Assembly: GCF_021043395.1 (NCBI RefSeq)
Contig: NZ_JAJNKE010000020.1
Coordinates: 1-64,000 of the forward strand
DNA from: Clostridium guangxiense
Lineage (GTDB): Bacteria; Bacillota; Clostridia; Clostridiales; Clostridiaceae
DNA length: 64,000 nucleotides
Direction: 5' to 3'
Positions 52,133-60,388 of this stretch are shown here, piece after piece. Made by a program: the position numbers and the translations under genes. Within the stretch, counting starts at the first letter, position 1; every line of letters starts with the position of its first letter. Under the pieces are notes generated by a model that saw only the letters and a list, made by a program, of their open reading frames with translations, searched no databases and was not told the origin of the DNA.

Positions 52133-52149
52133 ACAAGGAGGAATAAATT

Positions 52150-52467
52150 ATGGTAAAAGAAATAGGAGATTTAAATTTTGAAAGTGAAGTAACTGATCCA
52201 GAAAAGTTAGTAGTTGTTGATTTCTGGGCCCCATGGTGCGGACCTTGCAAAATGCTTGGACCAGTAATAGATGAAACATCTAATGAACTAAGTGAAAAAG
52301 CTAAATTTGTAAAAGTAAACGTAGATGAAAATCCTAATACAGCAAGCAAATTTGGAATTGCAAGCATACCAACAGTTATGATTTTCAAAAACGGAAGTCC
52401 TGTAGATACACTTGTTGGCTTTAGACCAAAGCAATCAATAATAAGTGAAATAGAAAAACACATATAA
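52150..52467 (+). CDS. trxA: Thioredoxin
   Basis: 105 residues with the active site WCGPC (C30, C33) in FWAPWCGPCKM and the cis-Pro loop IASIPTVMIF. General disulfide reductant. Followed after 16 bases by its reductase. Confidence 0.97.
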   Translation: MVKEIGDLNFESEVTDPEKLVVVDFWAPWCGPCKMLGPVIDETSNELSEKAKFVKVNVDENPNTASKFGIASIPTVMIFKNGSPVDTLVGFRPKQSIISEIEKHI

Positions 52468-52483
52468 ATTTTAGGATGTTAAG

Positions 52484-53344
52484 ATGGATAGATACGATAT
52501 AGCTGTTATTGGAAGCGGACCTGCAGGATTAGAAGCTGCCATTAATGCTAAAATTAGAAATAAAAAAGTAATAATCTTTGGAAATGAAAATTTAAGCAAG
52601 AGTTTAGTTTTAGCACCCAAAGTTAATAACTATTTAGGTTTTTATGGCTTATCAGGTGTGGAACTTAAAGATAAATTTAAGGAACATATAGATAAGATGG
52701 GTATATCTATAAATGTAGAAAAAGTAAATACCATATATGCTATGGGTGAGTATTTTTCAATTATGACAAGCAAGGAAAATTATGAGGCTAAAACTGTGAT
52801 ACTTGCTCTTGGAATGGAGCACACAAAACCGGTAAAGGGAGAAGATATACTTCTTGGAAGAGGTGTAGGATATTGTGCAACTTGTGATGCACCACTTTAC
52901 AAAGACAAAATTGTTACAATAATAGGTTATAATAAAGAAGCTGAGAGTGAAGCAAATTATGTAAGTGAAATTGCAGCCAAAGTATACTATGTTCCTATGT
53001 ATAAGGATGAGTATGGGCTTAACTCAAATATAGATATAGTAAAAGATTCTCCAGTTGAAATTACAGGACAAAATAAAGTAGAAAAGTTAGTTTTAAAAGC
53101 TGAAGAGATAGTTACGGACGGAGTTTTTGTACTAAAAGATAGTGCACCTCCAGAACAGCTTGTTCCTGGACTTCAAATGGAAAATAAACATATTAAGGTT
53201 AATAGAAAAATGGAGACAAATATCAAAGGATGCTATGCAGCAGGAGACTGCACTGGAAAGCCTTATCAATATATGAAAGCAGTTGGTGAAGGTCAAGTTG
53301 CTTCACTTAATGCAGTAGACTATTTAAATCAGAGTAGAGAGTAA
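52484..53344 (+). CDS. trxB: Thioredoxin reductase-like flavoprotein without NADPH motif
   Basis: 286 residues, about 25 shorter than NADPH-type TrxB. FAD site GSGPAG (10-15), redox pair C131-AT-C134 and C-terminal FAD motif AAGDCTG are present. Where NADPH enzymes have GGGDSA and then HRRxxFR, this one has IGYNKEAESEA (147-157) and no arginine motif. Clostridial proteins of this form are known to take electrons from ferredoxin (FFTR). That fits an anaerobe with ample reduced ferredoxin; a deazaflavin-linked form is the alternative. Confidence 0.88.
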   Translation: MDRYDIAVIGSGPAGLEAAINAKIRNKKVIIFGNENLSKSLVLAPKVNNYLGFYGLSGVELKDKFKEHIDKMGISINVEKVNTIYAMGEYFSIMTSKENYEAKTVILALGMEHTKPVKGEDILLGRGVGYCATCDAPLYKDKIVTIIGYNKEAESEANYVSEIAAKVYYVPMYKDEYGLNSNIDIVKDSPVEITGQNKVEKLVLKAEEIVTDGVFVLKDSAPPEQLVPGLQMENKHIKVNRKMETNIKGCYAAGDCTGKPYQYMKAVGEGQVASLNAVDYLNQSRE

Positions 53345-53348
53345 AGAT

Positions 53349-53397
53349 TAGAGAGTAAAGTTAAGAATGAACTTCTGAACTCTACTCTCTACTGTAT
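53349..53397. terminator. Element E, hairpin between trxB and the convergent hydrolase
   Basis: TAGAGAGTA (53349-53357) pairs with TACTCTCTA (53383-53391), with a partial inner stem AAGTT/AACTT, followed by CTGTATTTTT. It serves as a terminator and contains the ACTCTCT/ACTCTAC heptamers of the repeat family. Confidence 0.65.
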
Positions 53398-53399
53398 TT

Positions 53400-53975
53400 T
53401 TAAGGTACTACAAAGAATACGTGTTTGCCTATAATTTTTATATTGTTCTTTTTTATATTATTCATCCATGAGGATGTTGATAACTGTGGATTATAAAAGT
53501 AAATTGCTTTTGGAGTAGGATCTTTTCCAGATAAGGCATCAAATACAGCAGAGTAACATTCTTTATTTGGTGTCACTGGTATATCTCCATCCCTAACACA
53601 TGAAAAAGCATACTTTTGTTTAACGACATCTGTAACTGATTTTGGAAATTGAGGATTTTGAAGTCTGTTTAAAATTACAGATGCAACTGCAACTTTACCC
53701 TCATAAGGTTCAGAGCAGCTTTCAGCATATACAACCTTAGCCATTAAATCTACATCTTTGTTTGTAATGTAAATAGATTGACCATTAAAATTAAAAACCT
53801 GTACCGCATCGACCTTCTCTTCATATAAATTTTTTGCATTAGTATTGTTTTGAAAATGTAAAAGTTTATACTCTTTTGAACCCTCCTTAACTGGCGAAAA
53901 CGCTTTTGCATAATTTGGGAATAAAAAACTTCCCATAAAAACAAATAATACAATAGCCCAAAAAGTTTTTCTCAT
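53400..53975 (-). CDS. SleB/CwlJ-type cell wall hydrolase
   Basis: 191 residues with a signal peptide (MRKTFWAIVLFVFMGSFLFP). Hydrolase_2 domain with the catalytic Glu E85 in VVYAESCSEPYEGKVAVASV, and ILNRLQNPQFP, SAVFDALSGKDPTP. Related to the spore cortex lytic transglycosylase SleB, but lacking its peptidoglycan-binding domain. Preceded by a c-di-AMP riboswitch, as often found for wall hydrolases. Confidence 0.88.
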   Translation of the reverse strand: MRKTFWAIVLFVFMGSFLFPNYAKAFSPVKEGSKEYKLLHFQNNTNAKNLYEEKVDAVQVFNFNGQSIYITNKDVDLMAKVVYAESCSEPYEGKVAVASVILNRLQNPQFPKSVTDVVKQKYAFSCVRDGDIPVTPNKECYSAVFDALSGKDPTPKAIYFYNPQLSTSSWMNNIKKNNIKIIGKHVFFVVP

Positions 53976-53991
53976 TAAATTTCCTCCTTTT

Positions 53992-54095
53992 ATTTACGAG
54001 GTTAGCTGACGGGTTCGGTAAAGGCATAACCTACACATAAATGTGATTCACCCCAAAACATGGTTTCCCCGTTTTTGTTAAACTTAGGCTATTGA
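53992..54095 (-). promoter_or_regulatory. c-di-AMP riboswitch (ydaO-yuaA class)
   Basis: Read on the minus strand it contains ACGGGGAAACC, TTGGGGTGAATC, TTACCGAACCCGTC and AGCTAACCTCGTA in the order and spacing of the ydaO class. It ends about 15 bases before the hydrolase start. The class turns genes off when c-di-AMP is high, matching the nearby c-di-AMP synthase cdaA. Confidence 0.88.
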
Positions 54096-54149
54096 TATTA
54101 TGCACAAAAATAAAAAAATAATTCATAAGTAAAATAAAATAAAGAAAAT

Positions 54150-55142
54150 TTATTTATTTTTTTCTGAAATGTATTTTTTTTCAAAAGTGTTATAATCCTT
54201 AGTGGTCTTCTTAAAAGCATCCTTAGCTTCCTTGTAAATGTCATTTATATCGGAGGAAGAAACACTGGCGTCTTTTAAATTTGACTCGTAATTTAGTGCA
54301 GAAATAAAGTTGTTAATATAAGAAACATAATCATTTAAAACTAAATTGAAGTCTTTGTAAATATCAATCCTATTTGAAGGAACTGATAAATTTTGAAAAT
54401 TGTTTTCTAGATTTATAAATTCAGCATCATTTTTGTTTATTTTGTCAAATGCATAATCATAGCTTATGATTTTTTTACGAGTTTTAGTTGCATAATCTGA
54501 AAAATCGGTTCTTATAAGATTAAATTGAGTGCATATAGCATCCATAGTGTTATCAAAATCACTGCTCATGGAAAGGCTAAAGTTTTTATCAGTTTTATTT
54601 CTCTTTCTTATTGTAAAGTAAGTTTGAAAAGAGTCTATAAATTTTAAAGTGTTATCCGGAAGAGAAAATTTTTCATTGTTTATTGTAATTTTTGAATAGT
54701 ATTTTGTTGATAAATTCTTGTATGTATTAAGTGAGTTCATTGAAGCATCAATATCTGGAGCATCTGGATTATTTGCGCAGGCTTCAAGCTGTTTGTATAA
54801 TAGAATGTTATTCTTAATGCCATTTTTTAAATTAAAGATTAAAGTTTTATACTTATCATTTATGCTTAACTTTGACAGCTTTGAAGCTTCTTTTGTTAAT
54901 GCAGTTGATATTTTTTTTATATCTTTTCCAGTTTGTTTTGAATCAAGTTCCTTTGAATTTAAACTAGCTGATTTTTCATTTGCTTTTTTTATTTCATCGG
55001 TTATTGTTACTATAGCTTTTTCACTGGAAGTGTATTTATTTAAATTAAACAGACTATAAACTATAAAAATTGTTAAAAATACTATTGCAAGTAAGGAAAG
55101 TATGTACAGCAGTATTTTTATTTTAGCGGATTTAATATTCAC
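54150..55142 (-). CDS. Membrane-anchored helical protein, unrecognised
   Basis: 330 residues from a GTG start with AGGAGG 8 bases upstream. One membrane span near the N-terminus (about 9-32, ILLYILSLLAIVFLTIFIVY), then about 300 residues predicted as long helices rich in Lys, Asn and Ser, probably outside the cell. It resembles the ligand-binding helical bundles of sensors but has no signalling domain. I do not recognise the family. Confidence 0.7.
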   Translation of the reverse strand: MNIKSAKIKILLYILSLLAIVFLTIFIVYSLFNLNKYTSSEKAIVTITDEIKKANEKSASLNSKELDSKQTGKDIKKISTALTKEASKLSKLSINDKYKTLIFNLKNGIKNNILLYKQLEACANNPDAPDIDASMNSLNTYKNLSTKYYSKITINNEKFSLPDNTLKFIDSFQTYFTIRKRNKTDKNFSLSMSSDFDNTMDAICTQFNLIRTDFSDYATKTRKKIISYDYAFDKINKNDAEFINLENNFQNLSVPSNRIDIYKDFNLVLNDYVSYINNFISALNYESNLKDASVSSSDINDIYKEAKDAFKKTTKDYNTFEKKYISEKNK

Positions 55143-55382
55143 AATAATTACCTCCTCAAAAAAATATATATATAAGATTATATGAATAATAAACTTGCAA
55201 ATTACACTTTGAAGAAAATTAAGAAGGTAATTCGAAATTGTAAAAGGTTTTTAAATAATAATATATATATACTATAATAACTTTTGGTAGTGTATAATTA
55301 TATTTAAGGAATAATAACTGAATTGTTTAAACTGTATTTAATAAGATTTTTACAAATGTACTTTATACTAGGAGGTGAGAAT

Positions 55383-56228
55383 ATGGAATTTATAGATATT
55401 GTAAACAGTGCAGTTAGGGGAATAACTATTTGGTCCGTAATGGATATTATCGTGGTATCATATATTTTTTATAAAGGTTATATGCTTATAAAAGAAACAA
55501 GGGCAGTACAGCTTTTAAAAGGAATACTTTTAATTATACTTTTAATTCCAATAAGTGATTTATTGCATCTCACAATGTTAAACTGGATATTACAAAGAAC
55601 TATAACAATAGGTGTTCTTTCTATAATAATTATATTTCAACCTGAGATAAGAAGGGCACTTGAGCAGCTGGGAAGAACTGCTTTTAATGAATCTCATATA
55701 CTTGAAAATGAAAAGGAATATGAAAAACTAATAGATGAAATTGTAAATAGTGTTGGAAACTTAGCGGAGCAAAAGACTGGAGCACTTATTATAATAGAGC
55801 AGAAGACAGGATTAGAAGATATAATAAGTACGGGAACAAAAATAGATGCATTAGTTTCATCGGCACTTTTAGAAAATATTTTTGTTGTAAATACACCACT
55901 GCATGACGGAGCAACCATAATAAGAAATGGAAGAATAGCAGCAGCAGGATGTTTTTTGCCACTTACTTCAAATAATGATTTAAATAAAAAGCTTGGAACA
56001 AGGCATAGAGCAGGAATTGGAATATCAGAAAACTCTGATGGACTTGTAATAATAGTATCTGAAGAAACTGGAAATATATCACTTGCTATAAATGGTAAAT
56101 TAACTAGAGATTATAGCAAGGAAAAATTAAAAGCCATATTAATGAGGATAATAAGGATTAGGTATAGTAAGAAAACGGCATTGAAAGAGAAGGTGAAAAG
56201 ATGGAGACAAACAGGAAAAAACAAATAG
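55383..56228 (+). CDS. cdaA: Diadenylate cyclase CdaA
   Basis: 281 residues from ATG 55383 behind GGAGGTGAG; the longer frame from 55323 adds 20 residues before that site. Three N-terminal membrane spans and a DAC domain with DGA (175-177, TPLHDGATII) and RHRA (207-210), the catalytic motifs that make c-di-AMP from two ATP. cdaR starts inside its end. Confidence 0.97.
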   Translation: MEFIDIVNSAVRGITIWSVMDIIVVSYIFYKGYMLIKETRAVQLLKGILLIILLIPISDLLHLTMLNWILQRTITIGVLSIIIIFQPEIRRALEQLGRTAFNESHILENEKEYEKLIDEIVNSVGNLAEQKTGALIIIEQKTGLEDIISTGTKIDALVSSALLENIFVVNTPLHDGATIIRNGRIAAAGCFLPLTSNNDLNKKLGTRHRAGIGISENSDGLVIIVSEETGNISLAINGKLTRDYSKEKLKAILMRIIRIRYSKKTALKEKVKRWRQTGKNK

Positions 56229-57412
56229 TTGTAAGAATAGTCTGTTTAATAGCTTCTTTTTGTCTATGGCTTTATATAAATAATTATGAAAATCCTATAA
56301 AAACATATAAGGTTAAGAATGTTACTGTACAAGTTTCAAATCAGGACTTACTTAAACAAAATAATTTCGTTCTTTCACCAAATCAAGACTTTAAAATAAA
56401 TTTAACAATTAAAGGCAATGCTGTAGATGTATTTTCAGTTAGAGCCAGCGACTTTAAACTAGTTGCAGATTTAAGTTCTTATGCACTAAAAAAAGGTGAT
56501 AATAGGATACCTGTAAAAATTGAAAAATATCCTAATAACATAAATGTAGTTCAAACGGATAGCTTATGGGTTGATGTTAATTTAGATGAGTATGCACAAA
56601 AAACCGTTCCGGTAACTACAAATATACAGGGGAAGCCTCAAATAGGACGTTACTCATCAGAGGCTACAGTTAATCCCAGAAATGTTACTGTGAGTGGTCC
56701 GTCAAAAAATGTACGATTGGTAGATCATGTAGAGGTCAATGTTAATGTAAGTAACTTAAGCAGTGATGCACAACTTAAAGTTACACCTCAACCTGTTGAT
56801 TCAAAGGGAAATCTTATAAGCGATGTTAAGGTGCAGCCGGGTACTATAAATGTGAGCGTACCAATAAGAAAAGCTAAAAGTGTAAGTATAAATGTAAAAA
56901 CCTCAGGTCAGCTTCCTTTAAATTTAAGTATAAAATCTATATATTCTGAACAAGACTATGTAGATATAATAGGAAATGAAAGTGCACTAGGAGATGTAAG
57001 TACGATAGATACAGAACCTGTAGATTTGAGCAGCATAACAGGTGATACTGAACTAAAGGTTAAATTAAATGTTCCTAAAAATATGAGAGTTGTTGGAAGC
57101 AGCACTGTAACAGTAAAAATAACAACCCAGAAAACAACAAATAGTGGAGCAAATAGCAATGTGAATTTAACTGTAAATGTAAATGCAATAAACCTGGATG
57201 AAAGCCTAAAAGCAGAAATAAAACCTTCCAGCATAGCGGTTGTTGTTTCTGGAGGTACGAATATTACCAGCGATGCATTGAAAGCAAATGTAGATTTAAA
57301 TAATTTAAAAGAAGGTACCTATACTTTACCTGTAAATGTGACAATGCCAAGCGGAGTAAATAAAATATCACAGATACCGGAGAAAGTAAGCGTTACGATA
57401 AGTAAAAAATAG
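56201..57412 (+). CDS. cdaR: CdaA regulator CdaR, YbbR-domain protein
   Basis: 403 residues, overlapping cdaA by 28 bases. An N-terminal membrane span (about 7-26, VVRIVCLIASFCLWLYINNY) is followed by about four extracellular YbbR repeats (each with a pattern like VTVSGPSKNVRLVDHVEV). CdaR binds CdaA and modulates it. The usual third gene, glmM, does not follow; repeat element C does. Confidence 0.93.
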   Translation: METNRKKQIVVRIVCLIASFCLWLYINNYENPIKTYKVKNVTVQVSNQDLLKQNNFVLSPNQDFKINLTIKGNAVDVFSVRASDFKLVADLSSYALKKGDNRIPVKIEKYPNNINVVQTDSLWVDVNLDEYAQKTVPVTTNIQGKPQIGRYSSEATVNPRNVTVSGPSKNVRLVDHVEVNVNVSNLSSDAQLKVTPQPVDSKGNLISDVKVQPGTINVSVPIRKAKSVSINVKTSGQLPLNLSIKSIYSEQDYVDIIGNESALGDVSTIDTEPVDLSSITGDTELKVKLNVPKNMRVVGSSTVTVKITTQKTTNSGANSNVNLTVNVNAINLDESLKAEIKPSSIAVVVSGGTNITSDALKANVDLNNLKEGTYTLPVNVTMPSGVNKISQIPEKVSVTISKK

Positions 57413-57612
57413 AGTACGGAGTACAGAGTACAGTGAAGGATGATTTTCCTCCGCTTCGCTGCGGAAAATCTTTAATTATAAAAAGCAATGAAGCTTAGCA
57501 GAGCTAAGCAAAGTAGTTTTAAAAATTTCGTGTCAGCATTAAGTTTTAAGATTTTCTGTGATAGCAGAAAATCACCCATAACTGTACTCTGTACTCTGTC
57601 ATCTGTACTCTG
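57411..57612. repeat. Inverted-repeat element C
   Basis: Starts at the cdaR stop codon with heptamers GAGTACG-GAGTACA-GAGTACA-GTGAAGG and ends CTGTACT-CTGTACT-CTGTCAT-CTGTACT-CTGA. ACAGAGTACAGT...GATTTTC at the left is inverted at the right. Inner stems: GATTTTCC/GGAAAATC (57442-57470), TTAGCAGAGCTAA (about 57494-57507) and GATTTTCTG/CAGAAAATC (about 57550-57573). The best preserved member of the family. Confidence 0.8.
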
Positions 57613-57687
57613 ATTTAATTGTTATCCAAATATTTTATTCAATTTAAAATTTGTAGGGTGATTTGAATATAGAGAGGAGCATAAAGC

Positions 57688-59340
57688 TTGAGTTTAAGAA
57701 TAAGCAATATAAACATAGATATAGATGAAGACATTGAAACAATAAATAAAAAGGCGGCAAAGAAACTTAGGATTTCCGAGAAAGACATTAAAAGTTTAAA
57801 AATACTTAGGGAGTCTATAGATGCAAGGCGTAAAGACACAATAAAATTTAACTATATGGTTGAGGTTAATTGTGAAAATGAAGATAAGCTGCTTAAGAAG
57901 ATACATGATAGAGATGTAATTAAGGAAAAAGAAACTGTAGACGAGGTTTTTAAATTTGGAAATGAAAAATTAAAACACAGACCTGTTATTGTTGGAATGG
58001 GACCAGCTGGAATGTTTGCAGCTTTGACCTTAGCTAAAAATGGATATTCTCCTCTAGTAATAGAAAGAGGAGAAAAAGTTGAGGATAGAACTAAAACTAT
58101 TAATACTTTTTGGGAAGGTGGAAAGCTAAATACAGAATCCAATGTTCAGTTTGGAGAAGGGGGAGCAGGAACTTTTTCAGATGGGAAGCTTACAACAAGA
58201 ATAAAAGACTATAGATGCAGTATTGTTATAGATGAGTTTGTAAAAAGTGGAGCGCCAGAGGAAATAGCTTATGTTGGAAAACCACATATAGGAACAGATA
58301 TATTAAAAAAGGTTGTTAAGAATATAAGAAAAAAAGTTATAGAACTTGGAGGGGAAATTTTATTTAAAAGCAAACTGGAAGACTTAATAATAAAGGATGA
58401 TAAGCTTCAGGCGGTGGTTGTAAATGGAGAAGAAATTCCATGTGAATGTTTAATAATGGCTATAGGTCATAGTTCTAGAGATACATATGAAATGCTATAT
58501 AGAAATCAAATATTTATGGAAACCAAGCCTTTTGCTATAGGAGTTAGAATAGAGCATAAGCAGGAACTTATAAATGAAAATCAATATGGAAAATATAAAA
58601 ATCATCCAAGGCTTAAAGCTGCGGATTATAGGCTTACATACACAACAAAAGAAACAAAACGTGGAGTTTACAGCTTCTGCATGTGTCCGGGAGGAGAGGT
58701 TGTGGCGGCAGCGTCAGAAAATGAAAGGCTTGTTACAAATGGCATGAGCTATTTTAAAAGAGACAAAGAAAATGCCAATTCTGCCCTTGTGGTATCAGTT
58801 AATAATGAAGATTTTAAAAAAGAAATTGATTTGTATAAAAAGTATATTCCGGATTTAGATAGGTTTGGTAGAGATAACTATCCACTTTGGGGTATGGAAT
58901 TTCAAAGGTATTATGAGCATCTTGCGTATATAGCAGGGGGCAGCAATTATTGTGCTCCAATCCAACTTGTAGGAGATTTTATGAAGGATAGAAAAAGTAC
59001 TAAATTGGGATCAGTTACTCCAACCTATAAACCAGGCTATAATCTTTCTAATCTTAAAGAATGTTTGCCAAATTACGTAATAGATTCTCTTAAAGAAGGA
59101 ATAGAGAATTTTGATAAAAAAATAACAGGATTTATGGATGATAATGCTATTATGACAGGGATAGAGACAAGAACATCTGCACCAGTTAAAATATGCAGAA
59201 ACAAGGAGCTTGAGAGTGTTTCTCTTAAAGGGCTTTATCCAGCGGGAGAAGGAGCGGGTTTTGCAGGCGGAATAATATCCGCAGCTGTTGATGGTATTAA
59301 AGCTGCAGAAAGTGTTATGCAAAAATATAAATTGGACTGA
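57688..59340 (+). CDS. FAD-dependent dehydrogenase, uncharacterised (COG2509-like)
   Basis: 550 residues from TTG 57688. After a basic N-terminal domain of about 85 residues comes GMGPAGMFAALTLAKNGY (FAD), GEGGAGTFSDGKLTTR, and a C-terminal GLYPAGEGAGFAGGI. The family is common in anaerobes and its substrate is not known; a role as a reductase of large unsaturated substrates has been guessed. A single gene between two spacer elements. Confidence 0.85.
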   Translation: MSLRISNINIDIDEDIETINKKAAKKLRISEKDIKSLKILRESIDARRKDTIKFNYMVEVNCENEDKLLKKIHDRDVIKEKETVDEVFKFGNEKLKHRPVIVGMGPAGMFAALTLAKNGYSPLVIERGEKVEDRTKTINTFWEGGKLNTESNVQFGEGGAGTFSDGKLTTRIKDYRCSIVIDEFVKSGAPEEIAYVGKPHIGTDILKKVVKNIRKKVIELGGEILFKSKLEDLIIKDDKLQAVVVNGEEIPCECLIMAIGHSSRDTYEMLYRNQIFMETKPFAIGVRIEHKQELINENQYGKYKNHPRLKAADYRLTYTTKETKRGVYSFCMCPGGEVVAAASENERLVTNGMSYFKRDKENANSALVVSVNNEDFKKEIDLYKKYIPDLDRFGRDNYPLWGMEFQRYYEHLAYIAGGSNYCAPIQLVGDFMKDRKSTKLGSVTPTYKPGYNLSNLKECLPNYVIDSLKEGIENFDKKITGFMDDNAIMTGIETRTSAPVKICRNKELESVSLKGLYPAGEGAGFAGGIISAAVDGIKAAESVMQKYKLD

Positions 59341-59388
59341 ATTTTCTGAAAAAACAAGTTTTTGGATAAAAGTTTGTTAAAATAAAGA

Positions 59389-59394
59389 TATAAT
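59389..59394 (+). promoter_or_regulatory. -10 box of the ptb-buk promoter
   Basis: TATAAT; the -35 is unclear (TTGGAT 21 bases upstream, or TTGTTA too close). Transcription would start near 59401, inside the following inverted repeat. Confidence 0.5.
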
Positions 59395-59398
59395 AAAT

Positions 59399-59436
59399 CA
59401 GTGCACAGTTTACAGTGCGAAGTGCACTGTGAACTA
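59399..59436 (+). repeat. Inverted and heptameric repeat at the ptb 5' end
   Basis: CAGTGCAC (near 59400) pairs with GTGCACTG (about 59422-59429), and AGTT-ACAGTG pairs with CACTGT-AACT. It also reads as heptamers ACAGTGC-ACAGTTT-ACAGTGC-GAAGTGC. It would form a hairpin at the very start of the ptb mRNA. Confidence 0.65.
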
Positions 59437-59457
59437 AAAGAAGGGGAGAACTTAATA

Positions 59458-60363
59458 ATGATTAAGAGTTTTAATGAAATTATTGAAAAAGTTAAGAAAA
59501 ACGAAATGAAAAAAGTTTCTGTAGCAGTAGCACAGGATGAGGCAGTACTTCAAGCAATAAAAGATGCAAAAGACAAGGGAATTGCAAATGCAATACTTGT
59601 AGGAGATCACGATGAAATAGTATCAATAGCTTTAAAAATAGGAATGGACATAAATCAATTTGAAATAGTAAATGAACCGGATGTAAAAAAAGCAGCTCTT
59701 AAAGCAGTAGAATTAGTATCACAAGGAAAAGCAGATATGGTTATGAAAGGACTTGTTGATACAGCTACATTCTTAAGATCAGTACTTAACAAAGAAGTTG
59801 GACTTAGAACAGGAAAATTAATGTCACATGTAGCAATATTTGAAACAGAAGCATTTGACAGATTATTATTCTTAACAGATGTTGCTTTCAATATGTACCC
59901 TGAATTAAAGGATAAAGTTCAAATAATAAATAATGCGGTTAAAGTAGCTCACGCAGTTGGAATAGAAGAACCAAAGGTTGCACCAGTTTGTGCAGTTGAA
60001 GTTGTAAACCCAAACATGCCAGCAACACTTGATGCAGCAATGCTTGCAAAAATGAGCGACAGAGGACAAATAAAAGGATGCGTAGTTGATGGACCTTTAG
60101 CCCTTGATATAGCATTATCAGAAGAAGCAGCACATCATAAAAAAGTAAGCGGACCTGTAGCAGGAAAAGCAGATATACTTTTAATGCCTAATATAGAAAC
60201 TGGAAATGTTATGTACAAAACTTTAACTTACACAACTCATTCTAAAAATGGATGTCTTCTTGTTGGAACAGCAGCACCAGTTGTGCTTACTTCAAGAGCA
60301 GATAGCCATGAAACAAAAATGTATTCAATAGCACTTGCAGCACTTGTTGCTAGCCATAAATAA
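59458..60363 (+). CDS. ptb: Phosphate butyryltransferase
   Basis: 301 residues from ATG 59458 behind AAGGGGAGAA; the longer frame from 59401 lies in the repeat. Contains VMKGLVDTATFLRSVLN, GRTGKL-like LRTGKLMSHVAIFE and VGTAAPVVLTSRADS, the Pta/Ptb family fold. Converts butyryl-CoA and phosphate to butyryl phosphate. buk follows after 25 bases. Confidence 0.96.
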   Translation: MIKSFNEIIEKVKKNEMKKVSVAVAQDEAVLQAIKDAKDKGIANAILVGDHDEIVSIALKIGMDINQFEIVNEPDVKKAALKAVELVSQGKADMVMKGLVDTATFLRSVLNKEVGLRTGKLMSHVAIFETEAFDRLLFLTDVAFNMYPELKDKVQIINNAVKVAHAVGIEEPKVAPVCAVEVVNPNMPATLDAAMLAKMSDRGQIKGCVVDGPLALDIALSEEAAHHKKVSGPVAGKADILLMPNIETGNVMYKTLTYTTHSKNGCLLVGTAAPVVLTSRADSHETKMYSIALAALVASHK

Positions 60364-60388
60364 TTAGTTAGGCTTTGGAGGGAAAATA

